A stretch of 64,000 bases of DNA, taken from Amaurobius ferox. Taxonomy: Eukaryota > Arthropoda > Arachnida > Araneae > Amaurobiidae. Positions 45,808 to 58,320 of this stretch are shown here, piece after piece; within the stretch, counting starts at the first letter, position 1, and the number at the start of each line of letters is the position of its first letter. The notes below the pieces were generated by a model. That model saw only the letters and a program-made list of their open reading frames with translations, was not told the origin of the DNA and made no database searches. The position numbers and the translations under genes were made by a program. The DNA lies in the NCBI GenBank assembly GCA_951213105.1, contig OX578155.1, positions 34,493,984-34,557,983 on the forward strand, in the 5' to 3' direction.

Positions 45808-46729
45808 AAAAATATCTGATGTGCAACACATGACTTTCCTTATATAATGCAATGAATTTACTACTTTTACAGTTAAAAAAATGTTATTCTTATAGTAGAT
45901 ACTTATATTATTTCCAAGATATTGAATTTTTTTCAATTAGTCGTCATTTTCATTGATTTAGCGCCATTTTTATCTATTTGGCGAGATTTTCGTTAATTTG
46001 GCATCATTAAAAATGTCGCCAAGTTGGCGACATTCCGCTAAATTCGTCGCCAAAATCTTGCCAAGAGTTATGGACGGAGAAATAAGTTATTCTTACAGCA
46101 GACAAATTACTATTGGTGTTCAAATACAAAAGTTTTACTCAAAGTATCTTTTCTCGTGAATGGAACGAGTTAGATCTATGAGAATGATGCCACCCAATTT
46201 ATCGCATGATATTACATATGAAAAGGAAACCTGTTTCTCAACAGTTAATATCTTTTTTTTAATTTATGGGATTTTTTCGATAAATTTATTTGAAAAATGT
46301 GCAATCTTTCGAGAACCGTTCATGCTAGCGTTCTAAAGTTTATATCAATCGTTTTCTAAGGAAAAATTACATACGAAATGTCTATTTGCGTAACTTTATT
46401 AAAGGTTTTGATTTTTTGATGATTTTTTCAAAATTTCATTCGAAAATTTAGAGGCGTTCTGAACATTCGATTGTGTTTTAAAACATTAGGTTTCCAGTAT
46501 TGACGGATTGTGATTTTTGTACCAAATTTCATTTGAATCGCTCCATTCGCTCGTGATAAATCGTCTCCACAGACTCACTGACACACACACACACACGCAG
46601 ACGTCACTTCAAAAATGTTCGACTCGTGATCAGGGAAGATTGAAACGTGCTCTCCCATCGAGAACTCGAATTCGAATTTTCGACCCTGTCACAATACTTT
46701 CCGTATACATTACGTATGTAAGGAAAGTA
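45808..46729 (-). mobile_element. F1 repeat, full length
   Basis: Reverse copy from the F1 3' end (TCTGATGTGCAACACATG) to the palindrome at 46695..46729. Confidence 0.85.
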
Positions 46730-46785
46730 ATAATTATGTGTGTTATTTTGTGCAATTAAACTCAAATTAATGAATTATTGAAGAA

Positions 46786-46845
46786 AGAAAGAGAACGTGA
46801 ATACAAGTCTGCAGGGAAAGTCATGTGCTGACCACATCAGATTTT
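46786..46845 (+). mobile_element. F2 3'-end fragment
   Basis: Only the last 60 bp of F2 (AGTCTGCAGGGAAAGTCATG to CACATCAGA plus Ts), immediately followed by another F2 copy. Confidence 0.8.
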
Positions 46846-48077
46846 TACTTTCCCTACAATAAATGGCAATGTATAGGGAAGTATTGAAATCGTGTCGAAA
46901 TTCCCATTTCTAATTTCCGACGGTTCTACACGTTTCCAATACCCTGGGACATATAAATACTATTTTAACCGTGAGGTGTGTGTGTACACTCTAACTCAAA
47001 AACTAATCGGCCAAATTTCATAAAATTTGGTATGTAAGTCTCTTGTGGTTTACCCTGGTGCTTATTAAATTTTGGTACAATTCGGAAGAAGAAACCCCGC
47101 CCTTTTTGCGAAATGGCCCGCAAAAGTCGCATTTATCCGCTGTAGCTGAAAAGATAAGAGGTCAAATATTACTAAATTTGGTAGATAAGTCAATTGTGGG
47201 TTATTTTCGTGTTGATTAGATTTTGGCATGATTCGGGATAAGAAAAAGAAAATTTCGCGCCTTTCTTTGCGAAATGCCCCGCAAAAATCTCATGCATCCA
47301 CTACAGCTAAAAAACTAATTAACCAAATTTCACAAAGTCGCTTGCGGGTTACAGTGGTGCTAGCAAGATTTTGGTACGATTAAAAAAAAATAATAATCTG
47401 CCTTTTCTTGCGAATTGGCCCGCAGAAATCTTCCAGATCTATAATAGAATTAATTAATTAAATGTTTGTTTCACACGTCATTTCAGATTACGAAAAGAAC
47501 AAGACGAACACCCCGTTATTCTACGATGAACCATTTTCCAGATATTTAAGTTTATTTTATTTTGAGGAGCTAAAGACTTTTTCACTGTAGTTATAAAACT
47601 GTATAATAAAATTTCTTAAAATTTAGTAGTTACATCCCTTCTTTGAGGGCTATCCAAATACTGATTAGGTTTCGGCATTATTCGAGAAAATATAATCGAC
47701 ACTTTTTTGGAAATGTCTCTTAAAGATCGTGAAAATCTGAGATAAATAACTAAAATTGCTGAAATATATTGATTAAATACATTTTCTTCATATAATTTTT
47801 AACAGCAAAGCGAATAACGCTGACCCCTGTGAGTCTAGGACGAACCGTTCTCGAGATACTTTAGTTTTTTGGAATTTCCGAAAGCTGAAGCCCTTGAAAG
47901 GCATTAAATTGCCAAATGAAGCAAACATACAATAAAACTGCAAATTGGATATGATAACGGAAAAGTATCCATGTTATTTTCTGCAATTAAACTCAATTTA
48001 ATGCATAATGAAATAAAAAAACAAGAAAATGTATTTGGGTCTGTAAGGAGAGTCATGTATTGTGATCAGATGTTTTT
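46846..48077 (+). mobile_element. Long, diverged F2 repeat
   Basis: 1.23 kb: F2 palindrome, then extra rounds of the 'AACTAAT..ACC.AATTTCAC' core and two CGTTCTCGAGATA-type blocks, ending in an F2-like 3' end (GGAGAGTCATGTATTG). It represents an expanded, older subfamily, also seen at 54896. Confidence 0.75.
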
Positions 48078-48693
48078 AATTAGTCTTGCTGCGACATAAC
48101 AAAATTAATGTGAATTTTTTAGGTCATATTTTTATTTCGTAGGACACTTTTTTTAGGGTTTGGGGTCATAAATGCATTTTTTGCAATTTTTAGGTAAAAA
48201 AAAATCTATCCCTAATCATTAATTTGCTGCGAAAGTAAAAAAAAAAAAAAAAAAACTGAAGCCATTGAATTATGCAAGGGAAGTCATGTGTTGCCCACAC
48301 CAGATTTTTTTAATTAGTCTTGCTACGACGTGGCAAAATATATGTGAACATTTTAGGTCATATTTTTATTTTAGAGGACACTTTTTTTAGGTCATAAATG
48401 CATTTTTTCTTGCCATTCTTCGGTAAAAAAAAAAGCCTATCCGTAATCATTAATTTGTTGCGAAAGTAAAGAAATGAAGCCATGGAATTATGCATGGAAA
48501 GTCATGTGCTGCCCACATCAGATGCTTTTAATTAACCTTGCAACGGCATGGCAAAATAAATGTGAACATTTTAGGACATATTTTTATTTTATATGACACT
48601 CTTTTTAGAGTTTTGGGCCATAAATGCAGTTTTTTGCAATTTTCAGATAAAAAAAAAACTTGGCCCTAATCATTAATTTGCTGTGAAAGTAAA
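48078..48693 (+). repeat. F4: roughly 220-bp tandem repeat, three units
   Basis: Units start TTTTTAATTAGTCTTGCTGC at about 48072, 48308 and 48527. Each runs through 'GGTCATATTTTTATTTT' and 'CATTAATTTGCTG', and the first two end with GTCATGTG.TGCCCACA.CAGA, the same 3' end used by F1 and F2. The third is truncated. Confidence 0.82.
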
Positions 48694-48709
48694 AATAAGA
48701 AAGATCAAA

Positions 48710-48830
48710 CATGCATAAAGCATTGATTATGAAACACTTTCCAACTTCATTGCAATTTCATTTAAACATCTCTAAAATGTGATACATTCCTAGGTAATAT
48801 TCTGAAAATTATTACAATACTACATTAATT
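48710..48830 (-). mobile_element. F3 end fragment
   Basis: Matches the complement of 57960..58095, that is, the distal end of the F3 copy at 56818 (GCATAAAGCATTGATTATGA). Confidence 0.7.
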
Positions 48831-48833
48831 TAT

Positions 48834-48980
48834 TACTTTCCTTATATACATAATGTATAAGGAAAGTATTGTGACGGGGTCGAAAATTCGAATTCGAGTT
48901 TTCGACGGGAGAGCACGTTTCAAGCATCCCTGATCACGAATCAAACATTTTTGAAGTGATGTCTGTGTGTGTGTGTGAAA

Positions 48981-49015
<35 letters not shown>

Positions 49016-49787
49016 AGTGGGTCTGTGGAGACGATAACTGACGAACGAATGGACCGATTCGAACGAAATTTGGTACAAAAATCACAATCCGTGAACACTG
49101 GAAGCTTATTGTTTTTAAACGCAATCGAATGTCCAGAACCCGCCTAAATTTTCGAGTGAAATTTTGAAAAAATCGTCAAAAAATCAAAACCGCTAATAAA
49201 GTTACGCAAATAGACATTTCTTATGTAATTTTTCATTAGAAAACGATTAACATAAAATTTAGAACGCTAACATGAACCGTTCTCGAGATATTTAGCATTT
49301 TTAAAAAAAATTATCAAAAAGTCATATAAAATAAAAAAAATATATTTCCTATTGAGAAACATGTTCACTCTTCATATGTAATACCATGCGATAAATCGGG
49401 TGACATCATTCTCGTGGATCTAGCTCGTTCCATTCATGAGAAAATATACTTCGAGTAATACTTTTGTATTTGAACGCCAATATTTATCTGTTATAAGAAT
49501 AACTTATTTCTCCGTCAGTAAAGCTTGGCGAGATTTTGGCGACAAATTTGGCAGAATGTCGCCAACTTGGCGACTTTTTGAAATGTTGCCAAATTAACGA
49601 AAATCTCGCCAAATGGATTAAAATGACGCTAAATCAATGAAAATGACGACTTATTGTCGAAAATTCAATATCTTGGAAAGAATATAAGTATCTACTATAA
49701 GAAAAACCAATTTTTTTTACTGTAAAAGTAGTAAATTCATTGCATTATATAAGGAAAGTCATGTGTTGCCCACATCAGATTTTTTTA
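48834..49787 (+). mobile_element. F1 repeat, full length
   Basis: Complete, with an expanded (GT)n tract of over 20 bp near 48985. All F1 blocks are in order. Close in sequence to the copy at 41777. Confidence 0.92.
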
Positions 49788-49857
49788 TTTGTGTTGATGC
49801 CAGCATTTCTATTGACAAAGGTGTTATCAAGCAATTTGCATTTTTGGTTAATATTAT

Positions 49858-51286
49858 TACTTTCCTTATATACATATAATGTATAAGGAAAGTATTGTGA
49901 CGTGGTCGAAAATTCGAATTGTTTTCAACGGGAAGGACGTTTTAAGCATCCCTGATCACGAATCGCACATTTTTGAGGTGATATCTATGAAAGTATGTGT
50001 GCGTGTTAGTGCGTCTGTGGAGACGATATTTCACGAACGAATGGAGCGATTCGAATGAAATTTGGTACAAAAATTACAATTCGTAAATACTGGAAGCCTA
50101 TTGTTTTTAAACACAATCGAATGTTCAGAAACCCCTAAATTCTCCAGTGAAATTTTGAAAAAATCATCAAAAAATCAAAACCTTTAATTAAGTTACGTAA
50201 ATAGTCATTTCTTATATAATTTTTCATTAGAAAACGATTGACATAAATTTTAGAACGCTTGCATGAACCGTTCTCGAGATATTGCACATATTTCAAAAAA
50301 ATTATCAAAAAATCATATAAGACAAAAAAAAAATATTGCCTATTGTGAAAGATGTTCGTTGTTAATATATTGTGATAAATTGGTAAATTGGGTGACATCA
50401 TTCTCATGGATCTAGCTAGTTCCATGCATGAGAAAAGATACTTTAGGTAATACTTCTGTATTTGGACACTAATTTTCTTTTATTTGCTACAAGAATAACT
50501 TATTTCACCGTCCATAATGCTTGGCGAGATTTTGGCAGTATGTCGCCAACTTGGCGACTTTTTTAATGTTGCCAAATTAACAAAAATGTCTCTAAATTTT
50601 TAAAAATAACCACTAGATGATTTAAGTTCAATATCTTGAAAAGGACGTAAGCGTAGACTATATAGCACATTTCTCCGTCCGTCCGTGACGCTTGGCGAGA
50701 GGTTTAGTGGGACGTCACCAACTTGGCGACTAGTTCAAATGTTGCTAAAATGACTAAAATGTCGCCTAATTGTTAAAAATCACGCAAAATGGGAGTAATA
50801 TCTAGCAAATTTTGATTTCCGTCATATGACGAGCATACCTTCTAGTATATAAGAAATACTCTTCTCTCTGTTTGTCTGTAACACTTGGTGATACATTTGA
50901 TAAACTTCGAGAAGATTTTAGCAAAGTATTGGCAACTGTGGATATTTCCCCCCAGATTGACAAAAATATCATCAAAATTAAAAAAATTATGTTAAATAAA
51001 TGAAAATGAAGCCTAATTGATGAAGTAATAATTAAAGAATTTTAATATATGGACTATATCCTTTATTGAGGATGCTATCAATATTGATGATTGTTTATTT
51101 AGAGTTGTGCAATAAGATAATTGAGTATTTTGAAATAATTTTACATGCTGTCATCCGGAAAATCGCACAATATACGATTCAACAATAGAAACAAAGTGCC
51201 GTGGATCTTATTATTTTCTTACTGTAAAACTATTAAATCCATTGCATTATATAAGGAAAGTCATGTGCTGCCCACATCAGATTTTT
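49858..51286 (+). mobile_element. Extended F1 repeat
   Basis: 1.43 kb. A normal F1 5' part is followed by three successive rounds of the 'TTGGCGA...GCCAA...AAAAATG' module (about 50500, 50690, 50890) before the F1 3' end. The same extra modules recur at 58321. Confidence 0.8.
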
Positions 51287-51289
51287 ATA

Positions 51290-52407
51290 TTTGAAAACTT
51301 AAAACTTTATCGAAAAAAATGAACTTCATTCAAATGACGGCATTGAAATATAAATTACCTGGTTTAAGCATCTCTAAAATGCGATACATTCGTCGATAAT
51401 ATTTTTAAAATTATCATAATACTACAATAATTCATTATATTTGAAAACTTCTTCGAAAACAACAGAAATTTATTCTCTATAAAAGCAGCATTTCATTCAT
51501 AAACATTTTCCCATTCATTTCATTCATCACAATGCTATAGTAATTTATCTTATTTAGAAACTTAAAACCATGGAGTTACAAGTAATTAAACTCTATGCTT
51601 AAAACTTCATCGAAAAAATCGTCCTTCTCTCTGTAAAATCAATGAATATTTCATTCATATCAGCTATATTGCAGACTCCATGATCTAAATAATTTTGCGT
51701 TAAAGAAATGCAGCAATTCTTATACAACTCGTTCTACATATTTTGCTGTTTACATTTTCCATTGGTGAAAAGTAGGCTTCTTTGTAGAAATAATCAAATT
51801 TGGATGATCATTTAAACTCAAATATATTGAATTGCGCTGTTTCAGTATGTAGATGCACAGAATTTAAGCAAAACTAAAGCGGTTTTAGGACGGATACAAC
51901 ACTTAATATGAATTAAAAAGAACTTTAAAAATCACGATTTTGACTCAAGATGGATGCCATATTTTATTTTGAAGTGGGTCACGTGATCTTTTCATATAAT
52001 GGTCACGTGACCACTTCATATAAAATGTGTAATTATTATTTTAATTTTTATTTAAAAAACTACTGAATATATTTTGCTGAAATTGTTTTCATATATTTTA
52101 TGGGATAATATGAATATTTCCTAAAATTTTCGAAGCAATTTGTGACTTTTAAATCCGTTTAAAAAATGTTTGAAAAATTAGGTCCTATAGGGTTCAATGT
52201 ATTTCATTTTTTCAACCCGGGTTCAATCCAAAACTACTTGGATGATTTTATATATTTATATTCCCATAGGTCCCACTGACCATCAGAACAAAATACTTAA
52301 ATTTCATTTTGATAAAGTCATTTTTACGGCAGTTATCGTGCTAATGGACAGACAGACAGAATGAACAAAGTCATAAACACTTTTCCCCTTTGTTGTAAAG
52401 TGTTAAA
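51290..52407 (-). mobile_element. F3 repeat, near full length
   Basis: Reverse copy. From the right: F3 palindrome (52370..52407), ACAG tract, GGTCCTATAGGGTTC core, two TCACGTGA sites (51979 and 52002), then AT-rich distal half with 'AAACTTCATCGAAAA'. Confidence 0.82.
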
Positions 52408-52409
52408 AA

Positions 52410-52685
52410 TCATGCCATGGAATTATACAGGGAAAGTCATGTGCTGATTACATCAGATGCTTTTAATTAGTCTTGCTACGACATAGCAAAATAAATGTGA
52501 ACATTTCAGGTCATATTTTTATTTTATATGACACTCTCTTTAGGGTTTGGGGTCATAAATGCATTTTTTTGCAATTTTTTGATAAAAAAAATCTTAGCCC
52601 TAATCATTAATTTGCTGTGAAAGTAAAAAAAATGAAGCCATGGAATTATGCAGGGAAAGTCATGTGCTGCCCATATCAGATTATT
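52410..52685 (+). repeat. F4 repeat, about one unit
   Basis: A 3' end (GGGAAAGTCATGTGCTG) followed by one full F4 unit ending GTCATGTGCTGCCCATATCAG. Same order as 48078. Confidence 0.8.
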
Positions 52686-53028
52686 TATGATAGGAAATCG
52701 TATCAAGTACCGCTCGGAATACGTGCTCAGAGCAACTTTCGCGTGAAAGTCACTCCAAAAGAAATCCAAAGAACGATTTTTTTTTTTTCTTCATTCCGAA
52801 CCCGAATTCTCCCACAAGTTCTTAGACGTGCTCGAGATAGTTGTAGAAATGGATCGAGTGGCACTTTTCGCGTGTTAGGAAATACGCGAGAAGTGAGATG
52901 TTCCATGAAGGGGGTTATAACTCTCGCCTTATCGCGAGGGGCCCCAGGCCACAGAAAGCCCTCCTCCCCCCCCCCCCCCCCATTTAACGGCAGTGCTGCT
53001 TGCTCGGCAGCAATCTGTTTATAGGTCG
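52686..53028. other. Unassigned GC-richer segment
   Basis: Contains the inverted word CTCGCCTTATCGCGAG and a run of about 16 C at 52967. One plus-strand ORF of 135 codons (52617..53024) has no recognised motif. May be the end of an unidentified repeat. Confidence 0.4.
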
Positions 53029-53068
53029 GGTGATGAAAAGGGACACATTCAAACTTTTTAAGAATTTG

Positions 53069-53525
53069 GAGATTGTGTAGTAATGTCGACGTTGAAGGTT
53101 CAGGAGGTTTGAAATCGAAATCATTCGCTTAGGCTAGGGTGGTGGGGGGGGGGGGGGGGGCCCGTAGCCACCCAGGGGTTTAGAGGGGGCTAAGTCCCCC
53201 CAAGAGTTTTTTACTAATTTTTACGTATTTTTACTAATACTACGTATTTTTACTAATATACGAGATTGTGTAGTAATGTCTACGTTGAAGGTTCAGGAGG
53301 TTTGAAGTCGAAATCATTCGCTTAGGCTAGGGTGGTGGTGGGTGGGGGTGGGGGGGGTGGGGGGGGGCGTAGCCACCCAGGGGTTTAGAGGGGGCTAAGT
53401 CCCCCCAAGAGTTTTTTACTAATTTTTACGTATTTTTACTAATACTACGTATTTTTACTAATATTTTTACTAATTTTTACTAATATACCCTACGTATTTT
53501 TACTAATACTACGTATTTTTACTAA
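53069..53525 (+). repeat. Tandem duplication around G runs
   Basis: 'GAGATTGTGTAGTAATGTC' to 'CCCCCCAAGAGTTTTTTACT' occurs twice (from about 53070 and 53262), differing mainly in the length of the G tract. It is followed by a 15 to 19-bp satellite of TTTTTACTAATACTACGTA words. Confidence 0.8.
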
Positions 53526-53528
53526 TAC

Positions 53529-54519
53529 GTAGCCACCCAGGGGTTTAGAGGGGGCTAAGTCCCCCCAAGAGGTATACTCAGCCCCCTTGATAAAAATATT
53601 AAATTTTTACTAGTGATAGGAAATTTCATATAAAATATCATTCAAATTTTGCATACAAAATGTTTTTTTTGAGATTTTTTGATATAAATTACTTCGTTTT
53701 AAATATTTTTCAATTTAGCTGATTTTGTGATTATACTAAGGATCAATTTATTTGCATATTTAATTTAAAAATTATGACAATAGTATTTAGGATACTTTTG
53801 CATTGCTGTGGGGCTGGATCATTGTTATACATTATAGAGACAAAAGCAACTGATAAGTAGGCAAGAATTAATATTAAGGATTAACTTGTATTAACTTTCA
53901 GAATGTTTCTACAAATTATTAACAGCTTTATTGCTAGTTAATGCTTACATTAAAATTAGTTGTAATTATTATATATTAATATTGATGTATAGTAGCTATA
54001 TGGATATGAATAATCAGCCGTAGCCAGCCAATGGTTTAGAGGGGGCTAAGTCCCCCCAAGAGGTATACTCAGCCCCCTTGATAAAAATATTAAATTTTTA
54101 CTAGTGATAGGAAATATCATATAAAATGTCATTCAAATTTTGCATACAAAATATTTTTTTGAGATTTTTTTTATATAAATTACTTCGTTTTAAATATTTT
54201 TCAATTTAGCTGAATTTGTGATTATACTAAGGATCAATTTATTTGCATATTTAATTTAAAAATATTTAAAAATTTTGACAATAGTATTTAGGATACTTTT
54301 GCATTGCTGTGGGACTGGCTCACTGTTATACATTATAAAGACAAAATCAACTGATAAGAAGGCAAGAATTTATATTAAGGATTAACTTGTATTAACTTTC
54401 AGAATGTTTCTACAAAATATTAGCAGCTTTATTGCTAGTTAATGCTTACATTAAAATCAATTGTAATTATTATATATTAATATTGATGTATAGTAGCTAT
54501 ATGGATATGAATAATCAGC
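53529..54519 (+). repeat. 491-bp tandem duplication
   Basis: Two copies starting GTAGCCA at 53529 and 54020, closely similar over their full length to 'GGATATGAATAATCAGC'. The first 45 bp of the unit also end each half of the neighbouring G-run duplication. No coding potential. Confidence 0.85.
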
Positions 54520-54895
54520 TCTTAGCTTGCAAATATAAATATGCAATTATTTGTTAATAATTTATATGAATTGAAATATATAATAGTAACTATTATGGTT
54601 ATAAATTCTAATGATTAATTGTTTTAGGCGAGCTCCTTCTTTAAGATTGTTGAGCCTTGAGCCCTCCAACCCCTCTCCAATTTCGTCTCTGACTACGGCC
54701 CTGGATGGTGGGGGGGGGGGGGGGATGCAGCGTTTCTGAAATAATTTATTTAAAATGTTATAAATTATAACTTGTGCGTATAACCTGACATTCAAAATGT
54801 AGGGGCGTGGTATTGGTACGGGAGTGTGTGTGTGTGTATGTAGGGGAGGGGGCGTAATTAAAGGGACGGGGTGAATGATATTAAATGATATTTAA
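54520..54895. other. Unassigned, with a G run
   Basis: AT-rich with a run of about 15 G near 54709 and a GTGTGTGTGTAT stretch near 54825. No gene. Confidence 0.4.
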
Positions 54896-55240
54896 ATTTT
54901 TAGGAAGAAAAGAACAAGACCAACACCCCATTACTCTACGATGTACTGTTCCCCAGATATTGAAGTTATTCCAGTAGTTACGCCCTTTGAGGGCTATCCT
55001 GATACTGATTAGATTTTGACATTTATTCGAGAAAATATAATCGACACATTTTTGCGAAATGTATCGCAAAGATCGTGAAAATCTGAGATAAATAACTAAA
55101 TTTACTGAAATATGTTAATTAAATACATTTTCTACATGTAATATTTGTAGGCAAAGCGAATAAGACTGACCCTCGTGACTTTAGGATGAACCGCTCTCGA
55201 GATATTTTAGTTATTTGGAATTTTGAGAAGCTGAAGCCTT
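54896..55240 (+). mobile_element. Fragment of the long F2 subfamily
   Basis: Matches 47495..47890 (AGAACAAGACCAACACCCC; CGAGAAAATATAATCGACAC; GCTCTCGAGATATTTTAG). Confidence 0.72.
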
Positions 55241-55445
55241 TAAAGTGCCTTTCTCATATTATAGAATATAGTACGAAGAAAGTATTGTTTCCACGAAAAA
55301 TTTCGATTTCGAGATTATTATGCCAATATATGTTTTAGGACCTTCTAAACATGTTTTGACTATTTTTAGAGTAATGTCCGTCTGTCTGTCGTCAATTTCT
55401 TGTGTACACCATAGCTATCACAAATATTAACCTTACAAATTAAAA
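55240..55445 (+). mobile_element. F5 repeat, palindrome half
   Basis: CTTTCTCATATTATAGAATA...GAAGAAAGTATTG start, TCTG tract, then CAATTTCTTGTGTACACC, the complement of the copy ending at 31482. Confidence 0.65.
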
Positions 55446-55899
55446 AACATTTCGTCTTAATATTTTCAATTTTGTATTTTGTTATCATTATGAGCATTGT
55501 ACTAAAATTTGGCTTACATTTTATAAGAATTCGCTGAGATAGCAATATATATATATATTTAATTTACTGCGATGTAAAGAACTTTTCTTTTTTTTTTTTT
55601 TTTTTTTTTTAGAACTTTAAGTGCTTTCATTGTGGTGTGCTGTTGACTTTTCGTGATTAACGTTTATTTAGGAAGTATTAAAGGAACTAATTTTGGGCTT
55701 ATCTTTTAGGGCATATTACGATCGCGTTGTATAATTTGCATGGGCGTATTTAGAGTGGGTCAAGGGGGGGGGGGGTGCCAAAGCACTACCCTGGAAAATT
55801 GCTAATTTAATTAAAAGCCAATATGAGAGAAAAAAAAAAAGAAAAATGCCTTTTGGAATTAGAACTTTCAAACACAACTGTGTTTTCTCTCCCGTGTAT
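55445..55899. other. Unassigned, with T and G runs
   Basis: AT-rich, a run of about 22 T near 55590 and 12 G near 55767 followed by 'GCCAAAGCACTACCCTGGAAA'. No gene. Confidence 0.4.
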
Positions 55900-55914
55900 A
55901 TTAATAAAAACAAT

Positions 55915-56194
55915 AATTAATGTGGTATCAAGTCTACTTCAATATGTAAGCATAAAATTAAAGTCACAAATCATAAATAAAAAGATCATTTAATTGAATA
56001 AAAGCCATCCTAGAAGACGTACAAATATTAAAAGGTCAGAGCGCTTTGGGGCATCACCATACCTTTCATCAGCCACTGATGAAGGGTATGGTGATGCCCG
56101 ATAGCGCTCTGGTCTTTTAATATTTTTATAGGATGGTTTTACTTGATTAAATGACCTTTTTATCTATGATTTGTGGATTTAATTTGATGCTTAA
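55915..56194. mobile_element. 280-bp foldback element with 15-bp flanking repeats
   Basis: The arms (about 55945..56065 and 56078..56190) are complementary with few mismatches around a short centre near CAGCCACTG. Flanked by ATTAATAAAAACAAT at 55900..55914 and 56195..56209, which reads as a target duplication. No ORF. Confidence 0.7.
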
Positions 56195-56209
56195 ATTAAT
56201 AAAAACAAT

Positions 56210-56817
56210 TTAAACTTATACCTAAATGGAAAACTTAGGATTATAGCATTTGGTATGTTTATGAATGTCCGATTTGTTAGTTTAGTTACTATGTCTGCAG
56301 GAAGGTTAGAATTATATTATGAAAGGGTGAATTTTTTTTTAAGATGGTACACACTCATTTCTAAAAATTGGTGCATACAAATTTTTAAAAGTGCTATACA
56401 TACTAATTCTTAAAATGTGATGCTCATACCATCTATTCAAATTTATTTTGTAACAGTACATACTTCAAAGTTAGTAATCTCTAAAATTTTAATGCAATCT
56501 ATTTTAGCACTCCCCCCCCCCCCCTGGAAAAATATTCTGCATACGTCCATGATAATTGGCATGGTTACGCATATGAAAAACGAAGCTCGGAATGTTTTTA
56601 ATTCGAAACAGGCAATTTGGAAACTGGGTGGTGTAATCTGTATGATTCAAGAAACGGGCGCTTATTTAGCTCCCTAGCAACGGCGACAATTCGATCTAGC
56701 TATAAATAATGAAATTATCACTGAAATAATTAACTCACGTAACTTCTTGAGCATAGTCTCTTCAATAAATTTTTCCAGGTGATTATTAAATTTCTACAAT
56801 GAACCATTATTTTTTTA
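56210..56817. other. Unassigned region with a C run
   Basis: AT-rich, a run of about 13 C at 56512 followed by TGGAAAAATATTC. Nothing recognisable in the 86-codon ORF at 56417..56677. Confidence 0.4.
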
Positions 56818-58096
56818 AACACTTTACAACAAAGTTGAAAAGTGTTTATGACTTTGTTCATTCTGTCTGTCTGTCTGTCCGTTAGCACGACACCTGCCGT
56901 AAAAATGACTTAATCAAAATGAAATTTTAGTATGTTGTTCAGACGGTCTGTAGGACCTATGGGAATATAAATGAATAACATCACCCAATTAGTTTTGGAT
57001 TGAACCAGGGTTGAAAAAATGAAATCCATTGAACCCAATGGGACCTAAATTTTCAAACATTTTTTAAACGGATTTAAAAGTCACAAATTGCTTCGAAAAT
57101 TTTAGGAAATATTCATATTATCCCATAAAATATATAAAAAAAATTTCAGCAAAATATATTCTGTAGTTTTTTAAATAAAAATGAAAATAATAATTACACG
57201 CCTTATATGAAGCGATCACGTGACCACGATATGAAAAGATCACGTGACCCACTTCAAAATGAAATATGGCATCCATCTTGTCTCAAAATCGTGATTTTTA
57301 AGTTCTTTTTAATTCATATTGAGTGTTGTATCCGCCCCAAAACCGCTTTATTTTGCTTAAATTATGTGAATCTACATCCTAAAACAACGCAATTTCAATA
57401 TATTTGAGTTTAAATGATCATCCAAATTTGATTATTTCTACAACGAAGCCTATTTTTCACTTATGTGCAATGCAAACAGCAAAATATGTAGAATGAGTTG
57501 TATAAGAATTGCTGTATTTCTTAACGCAAAATCATTTAGCTCATGGAGTCTGCATAGCTGATATGAATGAAATATTCATTGATTTCACAGAGAGAAGGAC
57601 GATTTTTTTCGATGAAGTTTTAAGCATAGAGTTTAATTACTTGTAGCTCCATGGTCTTAAGTTTTTAAATAAAATAAATTATTTTAGAACTGTGATGAAT
57701 GAAATGAATGGGAAATATTTGTGAATGAAATGCTGCTTTTATAGAGAGAGCCAGGCGTGTTATTTTTTCTATAACGTCATTTGAATGAATTTCAGTTGTT
57801 TTCGATGCAGTTTTCAAATATAATAAATTATTGTAGTATTATGATAATTTTAAAAACATTACCGAGGAATGTATCGCATTTTAGAGATGTTTACAACAGG
57901 CAATTTGTATTTCAATGCCGTCATTTGAATGAAGTTCATTTTTTTCGATGAAGGTTTTAAGTTTTCAAATACAATAAATTAATGTAGTATTGTGATAAGT
58001 TTTAAAATATTACCGAAGAATGTATTGCTTTTTAGATATGTTTAAATAAAATTGCATTGAAGTTGGAAAGTGTTTCATAATCAATGCTTTAAGCAT
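56818..58096 (+). mobile_element. F3 repeat, full length
   Basis: AACACTTTACAACAAAGTTG palindrome, (TCTG)n tract, core with GGGACCTAAATTTTCAAACA, two TCACGTGA sites (57217 and 57239), the AT-rich distal half, and a distal end GAAAGTGTTTCATAATCAAT. Best F3 copy here. Confidence 0.85.
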
Positions 58097-58120
58097 GATT
58101 GATCTTTCTTGTTTTTCATT

Positions 58121-58320
58121 CATAAGTAAATCTTTCCCCATGACTTCTATTGCTCAATTATTTTTACGACTATTTACACTGTGCTCTGACATGAAAAACC
58201 AGCTTCTAAGGGCCACGATAAGCACAATCTTGAGATCCCATAATTTTGGCGAGGGTGATGATAGGACAGCAGTTACTTCCAGTTCTTGTGGGAGCTGTCC
58301 CGTGAAATGGCTGATGATGA
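58121..58320 (+). repeat. 200-bp duplicated segment, copy 1
   Basis: Similar to 59761..59960 (TAAATCTTTCCCC, AACCAGCTTCTAAG, CATAATTTTGGCGAGGGTGA). One frame is open in both copies (NQLLRATIST; SHNFGEGDDR; GSCPVKW). Differences include many amino-acid changes, so coding is doubtful. GC-richer than its surroundings. Confidence 0.7.

Noticed and set aside
45586..45819. ORF with TDRQTDR repeats
   Set aside because: Translation of the ACAG microsatellite of an F3 repeat; the same artefact explains similar ORFs in other copies.
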